Below are positions 1 through 7,160 of a stretch of DNA of 11,459 bases, in pieces. The notes below the pieces were generated by a model. It was not told the DNA's origin and made no database searches. It worked only from the letters and a program-made list of their open reading frames with translations. Every line of letters begins with the position of its first letter. Position 1 is the stretch's first letter. Origin of the DNA: Flavicella sp037132785 (lineage in GTDB: Bacteria; Bacteroidota; Bacteroidia; Flavobacteriales; Flavobacteriaceae); assembly GCF_037132785.1 (NCBI RefSeq), contig NZ_JBAHZZ010000131.1, forward strand, positions 1 to 11,459, in the 5' to 3' direction. Position numbers and translations under genes: made by a program.

Positions 1-255
1 TATTGTCATTCCACAGAAATAGCTGAATGACAAACTATCGTTAAGTCTATCTTCTACTTCGTAATCGCTTAAACCATACCAACTTTGCAAAAGACACATT
101 TTAAAAAGCAACAAACCATCATAGCAAGGCTTACCAACGGCACTTTTACCCATGGAATAGTCCTTGTCAATTATTTTTGAAATGCGATCCCAATCGATAA
201 GAACATTTATTTGACTAAAAAATGCAGCTTTTATCTTTCTTCTGAGTGTTTTCAT
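1..255 (-). CDS. IS5-like transposase, N-terminal part (runs off left edge)
   Basis: Reading the minus strand from an ATG at 255-253 gives 85 uninterrupted codons to the window edge, so the C-terminal part is missing only because the window stops. The visible part is the N-terminal DUF772-type domain of IS5-family DDE transposases. It has a basic start (MKTLRRKIKAAFF), then GKPCYDGLLLFK, LLQSWYGLSDYEVED and a LNDSLSFSYFCG segment, which match the family pattern of a substrate-independent helical domain before the DDE catalytic core. The catalytic aspartates and glutamate would lie beyond the edge and cannot be checked. It is divergent from plsC. The IS end should lie somewhere in 256-400, but I could not define a terminal inverted repeat because the other end is not visible. 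Family assignment is firm; activity is unknown. Confidence 0.85.
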   Translation of the reverse strand, partial: MKTLRRKIKAAFFSQINVLIDWDRISKIIDKDYSMGKSAVGKPCYDGLLLFKMCLLQSWYGLSDYEVEDRLNDSLSFSYFCGMTI

Positions 256-406
256 GCAACTGCTTATAATAAGATTCAATAGAGCAAATCAATTGTGTTT
301 ATTGATGTTTCTTATTGTTTGAGAATTATTGGTAGAAAAAAAACACTCTGGAAAATCCGGTTGATAGATAAAAATCTAAATATTTGTTAGAATTTGTTTC
401 TTAGGA

Positions 407-436
407 TTGGGGTTCTAAAGAATTGCATTAAATTTG
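407..436 (+). promoter_or_regulatory. Bacteroidota-type promoter for plsC (TTG-N19-TAAATTTG)
   Basis: TTG at 407-409 is followed by exactly 19 bases and then TAAATTTG at 429-436. This fits the known flavobacterial sigma-factor consensus, a -33 TTG and a -7 TAnnTTTG separated by about 17-23 bases. It is the only TAnnTTTG match I found in an intergenic region of this window that also has a TTG at proper spacing. The last G of the -7 element is only four bases before the plsC ATG at 441, so transcription would begin at or next to the start codon. The 185-base gap between the IS5-like ORF and plsC holds nothing else that I can recognise apart from this element. Confidence 0.5.
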
Positions 437-440
437 GTCG

Positions 441-1190
441 ATGATAGAGTTTTTTAGAAATATTCTTCGTTTGCTATGGAAAATTTGGTTTTATATTCTT
501 TTTACAGGGTTGGTGTTTTTGTTTGCTCCGATTTTGTTGATTGTTACTTTAAGAGAATCATGGTATTCCTTTTTTTTTAAGATCCTTAAAATTTGGGCCA
601 AATCGATACTTTTTTGTACTGGGTTTTATGTAAAAAAAGCGTTTGAGCAAAAAACAGAAAAAGGAAAAAGTTATATGTTTATCGCAAATCACACATCTAT
701 ATTAGATGTTTTATTAATGCTTTCGATAATTAAAAATCCATTTGTTTTTGTCGGGAAACAAGAATTGGCTAAAGTACCCATTTTCGGTTTTTTTTATAAG
801 CGTACTTGTATACTTGTTGATCGGTCAAATCTAAAAAGTAAACAAATGGTATATAAAGCGGCTCAAAAAAAGATTTCAGCTGGATTCAGTATTTGTATTT
901 TTCCTGAAGGCATGGTGACAGATGACATGTCTATAGTTTTGTCTGATTTTAAAAATGGAGCATTCAGATTGGCTATAGAGCATAATATGCCGATTGTTCC
1001 ATTGGTTTTTTACGATTGCAAAAAACGGTTTCCCTATATTTTTTTTAGAGGTATGCCTGGGCTTTTGAGAGTTAAAATAAACTCATTTATTAGCACGTCT
1101 GATTTGTGCTTATCAGATGTTTCTATGCTTAATAATCAGTGTTTTGAGCTGATTCTATCCGATTTAAGGAGTCTAGAAGAAACTATTTAG
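441..1190 (+). CDS. plsC: 1-acyl-sn-glycerol-3-phosphate acyltransferase (PlsC family)
   Basis: This 249-residue membrane protein should transfer an acyl group to lysophosphatidic acid to make phosphatidic acid, the second acylation of phospholipid synthesis, at the inner face of the cytoplasmic membrane. An N-terminal hydrophobic region (about residues 12-36) anchors it. The acyltransferase blocks are visible in order: the catalytic NHxxxxD motif as NHTSILD (83-89), the GKQELAKVPIFG region (105-116), VDRSN (126-130), the glycerophosphate-binding FPEG (154-157) and VPLVF (186-190). The wording FPEGMVTDD rather than FPEGTRS resembles flavobacterial homologues as I recall them. The next methionine is residue 79, just before the active site, so the ATG at 441 is the sensible start. 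There is no leader in which to look for a Shine-Dalgarno site if the promoter match is real. The gene contains T9 (570-578) and T8 (788-795) tracts, which are unremarkable at this base composition. Acyl-chain specificity cannot be told. Confidence 0.92.
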   Translation: MIEFFRNILRLLWKIWFYILFTGLVFLFAPILLIVTLRESWYSFFFKILKIWAKSILFCTGFYVKKAFEQKTEKGKSYMFIANHTSILDVLLMLSIIKNPFVFVGKQELAKVPIFGFFYKRTCILVDRSNLKSKQMVYKAAQKKISAGFSICIFPEGMVTDDMSIVLSDFKNGAFRLAIEHNMPIVPLVFYDCKKRFPYIFFRGMPGLLRVKINSFISTSDLCLSDVSMLNNQCFELILSDLRSLEETI

Positions 1191-1237
1191 AGTTCATGCT
1201 TTCCTTTGTCCTATAAAAGTAATTTACAATTTTTTCT

Positions 1238-1879
1238 ATGAAATACGAAGTCACATATTATTCTAAACTAGAAGAGAAACTAAATATATATTCCCATGGT
1301 TTTGGACTATTGCTTAGTTTAATTGCTTTTCCTTTTTTAATTATAAAAGCTTGTCAGTCTAACAACTCTATAGTTATTCTAAGTTTTGTGATTTATGGTG
1401 TTAGTATGATTGTTTTATACACAGCATCCACACTTTTTCATAGTGCAGAGAATAGGAAGTACAGGTACTATTTAAATATTTTTGATCATTCAGCTATATA
1501 TATTCTTATAGCCGGAACCTATACTCCTGTGGCGTTAGTTGTGCTGCAAGGAACTTTAGGTTGGATTGTTTTTTGGGGAACTTGGGGAATTGCATTATTT
1601 GGCGTTTTATATAAAATTTTCTTTATTGGGAAATTCCAAATTGTTTCTACCCTAACTTATATCGTTATGGGTTGGATGATTCTATTTGCTATTAATACCT
1701 TATTTGATAAATTTACAGTTAGTGGACTTTGGTTATTGGCTATTGGAGGTGTTTTATATTCAATTGGAGCTCTATTTTTTGCGATAAATAAGATTCCCTT
1801 CAACCATGCTATTTTCCATGTTTTTGTTCTATTAGGCAGTTTATTTCACTTTATTGCCCTCTATACTTATGTTCTTTGA
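1238..1879 (+). CDS. HlyIII/PAQR-family (TrhA-like) membrane protein
   Basis: This is a 213-residue integral membrane protein with about seven hydrophobic segments, the usual size of bacterial hemolysin III proteins. The family's metal-site residues are all present: Ser64-x3-His68 (STLFH), Asp83-His84 (FDHSAIYILIAGTYTP) and the C-terminal His190-x3-His194 (NHAIFH), with a further His204. The N-terminal SHGFG (19-23) is also typical. In the PAQR superfamily these residues bind zinc near the cytosolic face and resemble ceramidase-like hydrolases. Bacterial members are named for hemolytic activity reported in Bacillus cereus and have been linked to membrane lipid or membrane-energy homeostasis, but the reaction of this one is not known. 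It starts 47 bases after plsC on the same strand with no terminator between them, and the response regulator follows after 38 bases, so all are probably co-transcribed. Confidence 0.9.
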   Translation: MKYEVTYYSKLEEKLNIYSHGFGLLLSLIAFPFLIIKACQSNNSIVILSFVIYGVSMIVLYTASTLFHSAENRKYRYYLNIFDHSAIYILIAGTYTPVALVVLQGTLGWIVFWGTWGIALFGVLYKIFFIGKFQIVSTLTYIVMGWMILFAINTLFDKFTVSGLWLLAIGGVLYSIGALFFAINKIPFNHAIFHVFVLLGSLFHFIALYTYVL

Positions 1880-1917
1880 AAATATCCGTATTTTCGTATT
1901 TATAAAAGTCGAAAATA

Positions 1918-2658
1918 ATGTTGAAAATATTAATTATTGATGATGAAATAGACGCTTTAGAAGTGTTAGAGTGGAAGCTGAAAACATACGTTTCAGATAT
2001 AGAAATTACTATTTGTTCTAGTCCTAAAAAAGCTTTAGAGAGTATTGAGGTTATTAGTCCAGATCTCGTTTTCTTAGATGTTCATATGCCTGAGATGACC
2101 GGATTTCGGTTTTTAGAGAAATTATCGACCAGAAATTTTGAGTTGATTTTTACGACTGCTTTTGACGAATTTGCTCTTCAGGCTTTTAAGGAAGACGCGA
2201 TTGCTTATTTGTTAAAACCGATTGATAAAACCGAGTTAATATTGACTGTTGATAAAGCGCGAAAAAAATTGAATAGAGAGAATTTAGCATTAAAAATAGA
2301 TACATTGTTATATTCTATGAAACCTTCGTTGCCAAAAATTAATATTTATGCAGATGGAAAAATATACTTACTTGATGCAATTGATGTTATAATGTTACAA
2401 TCAGATAAAAGCTATACCACTATTTATTTGGTGTCCAACAAAAAAATTATAGTGTCTAAAACCCTTAAAGAGGTTGAGAAGAAATTTAAATTAAGTTCAT
2501 TTTATAGAGTCCATAATTCATATTTGGTAAACTTAGACCATGTAAAAGAATATATAAAAAGAGACGGCGGTGATTTGATTCTAACTAATGGGTTAACAGC
2601 AAGTGTTAGTAGAAAGAAAAAAAATGAACTAATAGAAAAACTTAAACTTAATGTTTGA
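1918..2658 (+). CDS. LytTR-family response regulator
   Basis: This 246-residue cytoplasmic regulator has an N-terminal receiver domain (about 1-115) and a C-terminal LytTR DNA-binding domain (about 141-244). Receiver landmarks are complete: acidic pair Asp8-Asp9, phospho-acceptor Asp54 in LDVHMPEMTG, Thr80 in FTTAFDE and Lys100 in LLKPID. The LytTR domain carries the family's FYRVHNSYLVNLDHV segment. It should be phosphorylated by the histidine kinase encoded next, whose start codon overlaps this gene's end by eight bases (2651-2658), a classic pairing. LytTR regulators bind spaced direct repeats upstream of target promoters; I could not identify such repeats by eye. It starts only 38 bases after the HlyIII-like gene, with no recognisable promoter in the gap, so expression probably comes from upstream. 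Its targets are unknown; plsC and the HlyIII-like gene are the nearest candidates, which is inference only. Confidence 0.92.
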   Translation: MLKILIIDDEIDALEVLEWKLKTYVSDIEITICSSPKKALESIEVISPDLVFLDVHMPEMTGFRFLEKLSTRNFELIFTTAFDEFALQAFKEDAIAYLLKPIDKTELILTVDKARKKLNRENLALKIDTLLYSMKPSLPKINIYADGKIYLLDAIDVIMLQSDKSYTTIYLVSNKKIIVSKTLKEVEKKFKLSSFYRVHNSYLVNLDHVKEYIKRDGGDLILTNGLTASVSRKKKNELIEKLKLNV

Positions 2659-3976
2659 GGATATAATCGCTGAGTTTTTTTCTTGGACTCGTGGTGGTTT
2701 GTTGCTTTTGTTCCTACTAAATTTTGGTTTGTATATTCAGAATAAGAGAAAATTATTTTTGAATTATAGTCTTTATTTATTATTTATATTTTTATGTTTT
2801 CTTAAGCCCTTGATGCCTGTTGCTTGGAGTGGTTTTTATGATGTTTTTGAGCATTCATTGTTTTTTTTGTCTTTTGTTTTTTATGTTGAATTTGTAAGGA
2901 TTTTGTTATCAAGTAAATATACCATTCCTAAATGGGACCGGTATTTGGTAATTGAAAAATATACACTTCTGTTTCTTTCATGTAGTTTGCCTTTCGTTTA
3001 TTTTTTAGTAGAGCCCAAAACAGTAAAAATATATATTTTGTTTTCTTCTAACATAATAACTGTATTCTCTGTCTGGACTTATTTTGTTATTTTTAAAATA
3101 AAGGGACGTAATGTGTTTTATTTTATTTCTGGTTCAGCAACATTTTTAGTATTAGGGAATATTGGAACTTATGTGAAAGTTATATTTCGTAATGATATAG
3201 ATTCATTAGGTTTTGAACCAACGATATTTACTTATTTAGGGGTCATCTTTGAGGCTTTAATATTCACAAATATAATAGGGAATATGTTTAAGGAAATCAG
3301 GGAAAAAAAGGTCAATCTAAAAATCCAATTTGCCTTAAAACAAAAGGAAGCGGCTGAGTTAAAGATGACAGCTTTACGAAGTCAAATGAATCCACACTTT
3401 TTGTTTAATTCACTGAATTCGATTAATAATTTCGTGTTAAAAAGTGAAAAAGAAAAAGCTTCTGACTATATCACGGATTTTTCAAAGTTGATTAGGCTTA
3501 CGCTTAAAAATTCAGAAAGATCAGAAATATCAATGTTTGAAGAGATTGAGGTTTTAGAAACTTATATCGGCTTAGAAAAAACAAGATTATCTGGCGGGTT
3601 TGTTTTTATAAAAGAGATTGATAATCGTCTAGATTTGCATAATATATTTGTTCCTCCATTGTTTTTACAACCCTATATAGAAAATTCTATCTGGCATGGA
3701 TTGGCAGGGAAAGAAGGTGAAAAGCGTATTAAATTAGAAATTCAGTTAGATGAAGATAGAGTTGTAATATGTATTGAGGATAATGGAATTGGTATTAATG
3801 ATGAGATGATAGCAAAAAATAGAAAATCATCAAAACGAAAATTTTTCGGGTCTTATGCCACAGAGAAAAGAATTAAATTAATGTATAATTCGGATTACGT
3901 TGATATTTTTACACAAAATATATCAGATAATTGCGAAACAGGGACTAGAGTTACAGTAAAATTTCCAGTAAGATAG
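2651..3976 (+). CDS. LytS/YehU-type membrane sensor histidine kinase
   Basis: This 441-residue kinase should autophosphorylate on a histidine and pass the phosphate to the overlapping LytTR regulator. The N-terminal half is a membrane sensor with about seven hydrophobic segments (roughly 15-31, 36-52, 68-86, 102-120, 125-148, 153-176, 192-212) and no sizeable extracytoplasmic domain, so it probably senses something in or at the membrane. A linker, probably coiled coil (about 213-243), leads into the His_kinase (PF06580) block with SQMNPHFLFNSLNSI; the phosphorylated residue should be His249. The ATPase part shows the N-box in QPYIENSIWHG (Asn345) and the G1-box EDNGIGI (376-382). The start ATG at 2651 lies inside the regulator gene in another frame, which implies translational coupling. 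The signal is not identifiable. It differs from the T9SS regulator PorY, which is a classic HisKA kinase. Confidence 0.9.
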   Translation: MFEDIIAEFFSWTRGGLLLLFLLNFGLYIQNKRKLFLNYSLYLLFIFLCFLKPLMPVAWSGFYDVFEHSLFFLSFVFYVEFVRILLSSKYTIPKWDRYLVIEKYTLLFLSCSLPFVYFLVEPKTVKIYILFSSNIITVFSVWTYFVIFKIKGRNVFYFISGSATFLVLGNIGTYVKVIFRNDIDSLGFEPTIFTYLGVIFEALIFTNIIGNMFKEIREKKVNLKIQFALKQKEAAELKMTALRSQMNPHFLFNSLNSINNFVLKSEKEKASDYITDFSKLIRLTLKNSERSEISMFEEIEVLETYIGLEKTRLSGGFVFIKEIDNRLDLHNIFVPPLFLQPYIENSIWHGLAGKEGEKRIKLEIQLDEDRVVICIEDNGIGINDEMIAKNRKSSKRKFFGSYATEKRIKLMYNSDYVDIFTQNISDNCETGTRVTVKFPVR

Positions 3977-4067
3977 TTATTGTTCCAATTTGCTTAAAAA
4001 AGAATTATTTTATGGAAAAAGCAAAATTGTTGCTAAAAATCGCGAGGATATTCTATCGTAATTACTT

Positions 4068-4102
4068 AAAGATAATACAGTTATCTTTTTTGAGTTTTTT
4101 TT
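4068..4102 (+). terminator. Hairpin plus T tract after the kinase gene
   Basis: Positions 4068-4075 (AAAGATAA) and 4081-4088 (TTATCTTT) form a perfect 8-bp stem with a 5-base loop (TACAG). Ts continue to 4091 and, after GAG, eight Ts follow at 4095-4102. It sits about 90 bases after the kinase stop and would end the plsC-to-kinase unit. The stem is AT-rich (one G-C pair), so its strength is uncertain. It lies at the end of a 223-base gap in which I see no convincing gene. Confidence 0.5.
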
Positions 4103-4176
4103 GACAATTTAGAATTTAAAGGTATCTTAGATGTTGATAATTTATAAATCTTAGGGGTAGGGTTTATTTATTACCG

Positions 4177-4207
4177 AGGCTCATATTAATTTGTGAGCTT
4201 TAATTGT
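4177..4207. terminator. Possible terminator hairpin between convergent genes
   Basis: Positions 4177-4183 (AGGCTCA) pair with 4194-4200 (TGAGCTT) as a 7-bp stem with one G-T wobble and a 10-base loop. It begins on the last base of the CYTH gene's stop codon. On the plus strand a T-rich stretch with five Ts follows within a few bases; on the minus strand no T tract follows. It may therefore act mainly on plus-strand read-through from the kinase unit, or as an end structure for the CYTH mRNA. Confidence 0.3.
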
Positions 4208-4682
4208 TTTTACTCCATTTTGAAAATGGAAGGGTGCTTAAACTAGAGTTGTAATATTTAATATCACCAGTAACTTCAGCCCCAATCCACTCAGGTTTGT
4301 TGAATTTTTGATTTTCATTACTTAGTTCGATTTCGGCAATTATTAAACCTTTGTTTGAACCTTCAAAAATATCTACTTCAAATACAAGGTTATTGTTTTT
4401 GACAAGGTATCTAAATTTTTCAATCGGCTCTTGTTCGGTTAATAATAGAAGAGACTCTGCTTCTTGGACGGAAATTTCTTTTTCCCACTCAAAACGTGTT
4501 GTGCCACTTTTATTGCTAATTCCTTTGACTGTAATATATCCTTGATGGTCTAAAACTCTTATTCTGACAGTTCTATCTTTATTAGAATTTAAAAATCCTT
4601 GTTTTATAAATTGTTTTTTATGACTATTTAATATAAATGTATTATTTGTAACAAGAAATTTTCGTTCGATTTCAATGGACAT
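4200..4682 (-). CDS. CYTH-domain protein (triphosphate tunnel metalloenzyme)
   Basis: This 160-residue soluble protein begins with the signature ExExK motif (MSIEIERKFLV: Glu4, Glu6, Lys8), which coordinates metal and triphosphate in the CYTH eight-stranded tunnel fold. Other tunnel residues fall in the expected order: Arg40 and Arg42 (TVRIRV), Lys53 (ITVKG), Glu65/Glu67 (RFEWEKE), Lys89/Arg91 (EKFRYL), Glu102/Asp104 (FEVDIFEG) and Glu117/Glu119 (IIAEIEL). The length matches the small single-domain bacterial group, which includes inorganic triphosphatases; other CYTH members are thiamine-triphosphatases or class IV adenylate cyclases. The substrate cannot be decided from sequence, though inorganic triphosphatase is the likeliest. 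It stands alone on the minus strand, convergent with the kinase unit and divergent from the porZ-like gene. It is translated from the ATG at 4682, whose residues are needed for the motif. Confidence 0.88.
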   Translation of the reverse strand: MSIEIERKFLVTNNTFILNSHKKQFIKQGFLNSNKDRTVRIRVLDHQGYITVKGISNKSGTTRFEWEKEISVQEAESLLLLTEQEPIEKFRYLVKNNNLVFEVDIFEGSNKGLIIAEIELSNENQKFNKPEWIGAEVTGDIKYYNSSLSTLPFSKWSKNN

Positions 4683-4740
4683 TATTTATGAATTTAAGAA
4701 GTCTATTGGGTAAATATATATAAAATCAGTTAGTTAATAT

Positions 4741-4757
4741 TATATTTGACAAAACTA
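4741..4757. promoter_or_regulatory. Back-to-back -7 elements between the CYTH and porZ-like genes
   Basis: TATATTTG (4741-4748, plus) and TAGTTTTG (4757-4750, minus) both match TAnnTTTG and are separated by one base. The plus element would serve the porZ-like gene with a leader of about 70 bases, and the minus element the CYTH gene with a leader of about 60 bases. Neither has a TTG at the usual 17-23 base spacing: the plus side has TTG 32 bases upstream and the minus side TTGAC 12 bases upstream. The assignment is therefore tentative. This is the only gene-free stretch (4683-4823) between the two divergent genes. Confidence 0.3.
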
Positions 4758-4823
4758 CCCAGCTACTGTCAATAAAGAGTCTAGAGGTAGGTTGTAATTT
4801 AAAATGATATACATTTAGAGATT

Positions 4824-7160
4824 ATGAAATGTCTTTTAAAAATATTGGTGTTTCTTTTTGCGTTGAATATATATGCTCAGGTAGACTATAGTTCTAAATG
4901 GAATGATTTTTATTCTTATACTAATATTGTAGATTTTGTTGAGGAATCAAATATTATCTATGCAATTACGGAGAATGCTGTGTTTACATTTGATACCCAG
5001 TCCGGAGAGGTGCAGAAAATTTCTTCTGTTAATGGACTGTCTGGAAATCAAACATCTTCAATCTATTATCATAAAACATTACAGTTGTTGATTGTTGGCT
5101 ATGAAGATGGTTTGTTAGAAATAATTGATAAAGACGGAGAAGTGAAAATAGTTGTTGATATTCGATTGTCTGAGATTTCGACAGAAACACAAATCAATTC
5201 CATTTATGGTTTTGAAAATAAAATATACCTAGCCTTAGGTTTCGGGATTGTTGTATATGATTTAATAAATTTTCAGTTTGATGATACTTATTTTATTGGT
5301 CAAAATTCTACAGAGGTAAAAATATTAGAAATTTTGGTTTTTGATGATGATATTTTTGCATCAACCGATGATGGGGTTTATATAGCGTCAATGACAGATA
5401 ATTTAGCGGATTCTAACAATTGGGTTAAAAATTTTTCAGGTGATTTTTTGTCAATTATGAGTTTTCAAAATCAAGTCATAACCACTGAAGGAAATAATAT
5501 TTATAAAATACTTAATAATTCAATTTTAGAATTAAAAGCGAGTCTTCCAAATAGTGTCGTGTCAATTTCTTCTTATGAGGAGACTTTTGCCGCAATAACT
5601 TCCAATCAGGCATTTCTCTACGATTCTAATTTCGATTTGAAAGTAAGTAGCAATTCTACCACAACGGATTTAAATTCTATTGAGATAGATAACCAGAGTT
5701 TTTATTTAGGCTCTGATGAGTTTGGTGTTTTAACTAGTGAATTTATTGAACCTAATAATTTTGAAAAAATTTACCCTGATGGGCCTATCTCTAATGAATT
5801 GTTTTCTATTACAGTTTCTAATGGTAATTTATGGACTGCTTATGGAGGAATCAATACTGGGTTTGCTCCATTAGGTTATTCCAAAGGGATAAGTCATTTT
5901 AATGGAGAGAAATGGATTAATATTGCTTTTGGAGTAGAAAACGTAGGGGTTAGTGTATCGAGAGACCTTTTATATGTAACAGTTGATCCTGAAAACAAAG
6001 AAAAAATTTATGTGAGTTCTTACGCTCAAAAATATGGTGATGTAGATAGTCATGATGGAGGAGGTATTTTAGTTATAGAAAATGATATGTTTTATGATTT
6101 TTGGAATGCTGTTAATACAAATTTGGGAACAAATAGTGGTTTGAAAAATTATACGAGTGAAACAAGTGGGTATACTACGACAAGAATTTATGGAACATCG
6201 TTTGACGATATAGGAAATTTATGGGTAATCAATTCTTTTGTGACAGATGGTTCAGGGGCATTGAAAAAAAAATCTATTAATGGGGTTTGGTCTGATCATC
6301 ATTTGTCAATAGATGACAGTGAATTTACGGTGTTAAAAATTGATGGATTTGGAAATATCTGGATGGGTTCAAGAAATATTGGAATGTCTGTTTATAATGA
6401 AAAAGATAATAAAAAGACTTTATTAACCTCCGATTATGATGGACTACCAAATGATAATGTAAGGGCGATAGCTATTGGTATGGATAATAATATTTGGGTT
6501 GGAACCCTGCAGGGATTAGTTTTGTTTTCTGATGTAGAAAATGTGTTTTCGGGTAGTTTCCAGTCTGCAGAACCTGTGATTATCGACAGCGATGATGGTG
6601 CTTCAATATTATTAGATGGCATGCAGATTAATGATATTAAAGTTGATGGAGCTGGAAACCTGTGGTTTGCAACTGCAACAGGAGGTGTGCTTCAAACGAA
6701 TTCTACAGGGAAAACGACACTTAACCGATTTAATACTGATAATTCACCTTTACCAACAAATAATGTATTGTCAATTGGGATAGATCATTCTTCTGGAAGA
6801 GTGTATTTTGGGACTTTTGACGGGATTGTAGCTTTTGATGCGGGGGTGCTTAGTTATGGAGAAGATTTATCAGAAGTTTATGCATATCCTAATCCTTCGT
6901 TAAAAAATAATGATCAAATTAATATTGTTGGTAAGAATTCTAATTTGCCCGAAGATACAAATATCAAAATATTGGATGTTGCTGGGAATTTAGTTTTTGA
7001 ATCTAATGCTTCAGAAAATCAATCTTCATATGGAGGTCGTTTTGTTTGGGATAAAAGAAATTTAGCGGGTAGAAAAGTAGCTTCGGGTATTTATATAGTT
7101 TTATTGTTTAATGTAGAAGGTAAGCAAACGTCATCTACAAAAATTGCAATTATCAATTAA
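4824..7160 (+). CDS. porZ: PorZ-like type IX secretion system surface protein
   Basis: This 778-residue secreted protein has a signal peptide (hydrophobic to about residue 17, likely cut after IYA-18), an N-terminal beta-propeller (about 20-300), a second propeller with two-component-regulator-type repeats, and a C-terminal type A sorting domain (about 680-778). Repeats are seen around 535-570 (LPNDNVRAIAI, NNIWVGT), 605-625 (GNLWFATATGG) and 642-672 (LPTNNVLSIGI, VYFGTFDG). The sorting domain shows VYAYPNPS, IKILDVAGNLV and VASGIYIVLL. Two propellers plus this tail at nearly the same length is the architecture of PorZ of Porphyromonas gingivalis, which sits on the surface with the PorU sortase complex and helps deliver anionic LPS to T9SS cargo. 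I infer the same role here; the alternative is an ordinary propeller cargo protein. It ends in a TAATG overlap with recO, so the two are translationally coupled. An A9 tract lies at 6264-6272. Confidence 0.75.
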   Translation: MKCLLKILVFLFALNIYAQVDYSSKWNDFYSYTNIVDFVEESNIIYAITENAVFTFDTQSGEVQKISSVNGLSGNQTSSIYYHKTLQLLIVGYEDGLLEIIDKDGEVKIVVDIRLSEISTETQINSIYGFENKIYLALGFGIVVYDLINFQFDDTYFIGQNSTEVKILEILVFDDDIFASTDDGVYIASMTDNLADSNNWVKNFSGDFLSIMSFQNQVITTEGNNIYKILNNSILELKASLPNSVVSISSYEETFAAITSNQAFLYDSNFDLKVSSNSTTTDLNSIEIDNQSFYLGSDEFGVLTSEFIEPNNFEKIYPDGPISNELFSITVSNGNLWTAYGGINTGFAPLGYSKGISHFNGEKWINIAFGVENVGVSVSRDLLYVTVDPENKEKIYVSSYAQKYGDVDSHDGGGILVIENDMFYDFWNAVNTNLGTNSGLKNYTSETSGYTTTRIYGTSFDDIGNLWVINSFVTDGSGALKKKSINGVWSDHHLSIDDSEFTVLKIDGFGNIWMGSRNIGMSVYNEKDNKKTLLTSDYDGLPNDNVRAIAIGMDNNIWVGTLQGLVLFSDVENVFSGSFQSAEPVIIDSDDGASILLDGMQINDIKVDGAGNLWFATATGGVLQTNSTGKTTLNRFNTDNSPLPTNNVLSIGIDHSSGRVYFGTFDGIVAFDAGVLSYGEDLSEVYAYPNPSLKNNDQINIVGKNSNLPEDTNIKILDVAGNLVFESNASENQSSYGGRFVWDKRNLAGRKVASGIYIVLLFNVEGKQTSSTKIAIIN

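Noticed and set aside
288..306. 6-bp inverted repeat (ATCAAT/ATTGAT) upstream of the IS5-like transposase as an IS end
   Set aside because: It is short, AT-rich, not at a recognisable element boundary, and the partner end of the element is outside the window.
570..795. T9 (570-578) and T8 (788-795) tracts in plsC as possible slippage switches
   Set aside because: Long T runs are common in this AT-rich sequence and encode ordinary Phe-Phe stretches in an essential gene; unlike the G8 tract they do not stand out.
4012..4104. 30-codon plus-strand ORF (MEKAKLLLKIARIFYRN start) after the kinase gene
   Set aside because: It is short, has no recognisable ribosome-binding site, and its end runs through the terminator hairpin and T tract; the hydrophobic tail is simply the T-rich DNA translated.
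4351..4545. Plus-strand 64-codon ORF opposite the CYTH gene
   Set aside because: It lies wholly inside the CYTH gene on the other strand and shows no domain; the CYTH reading carries complete family motifs.
6434..6622. Minus-strand 62-codon ORF inside the porZ-like gene
   Set aside because: Antisense shadow of the propeller repeats, with no recognisable features.
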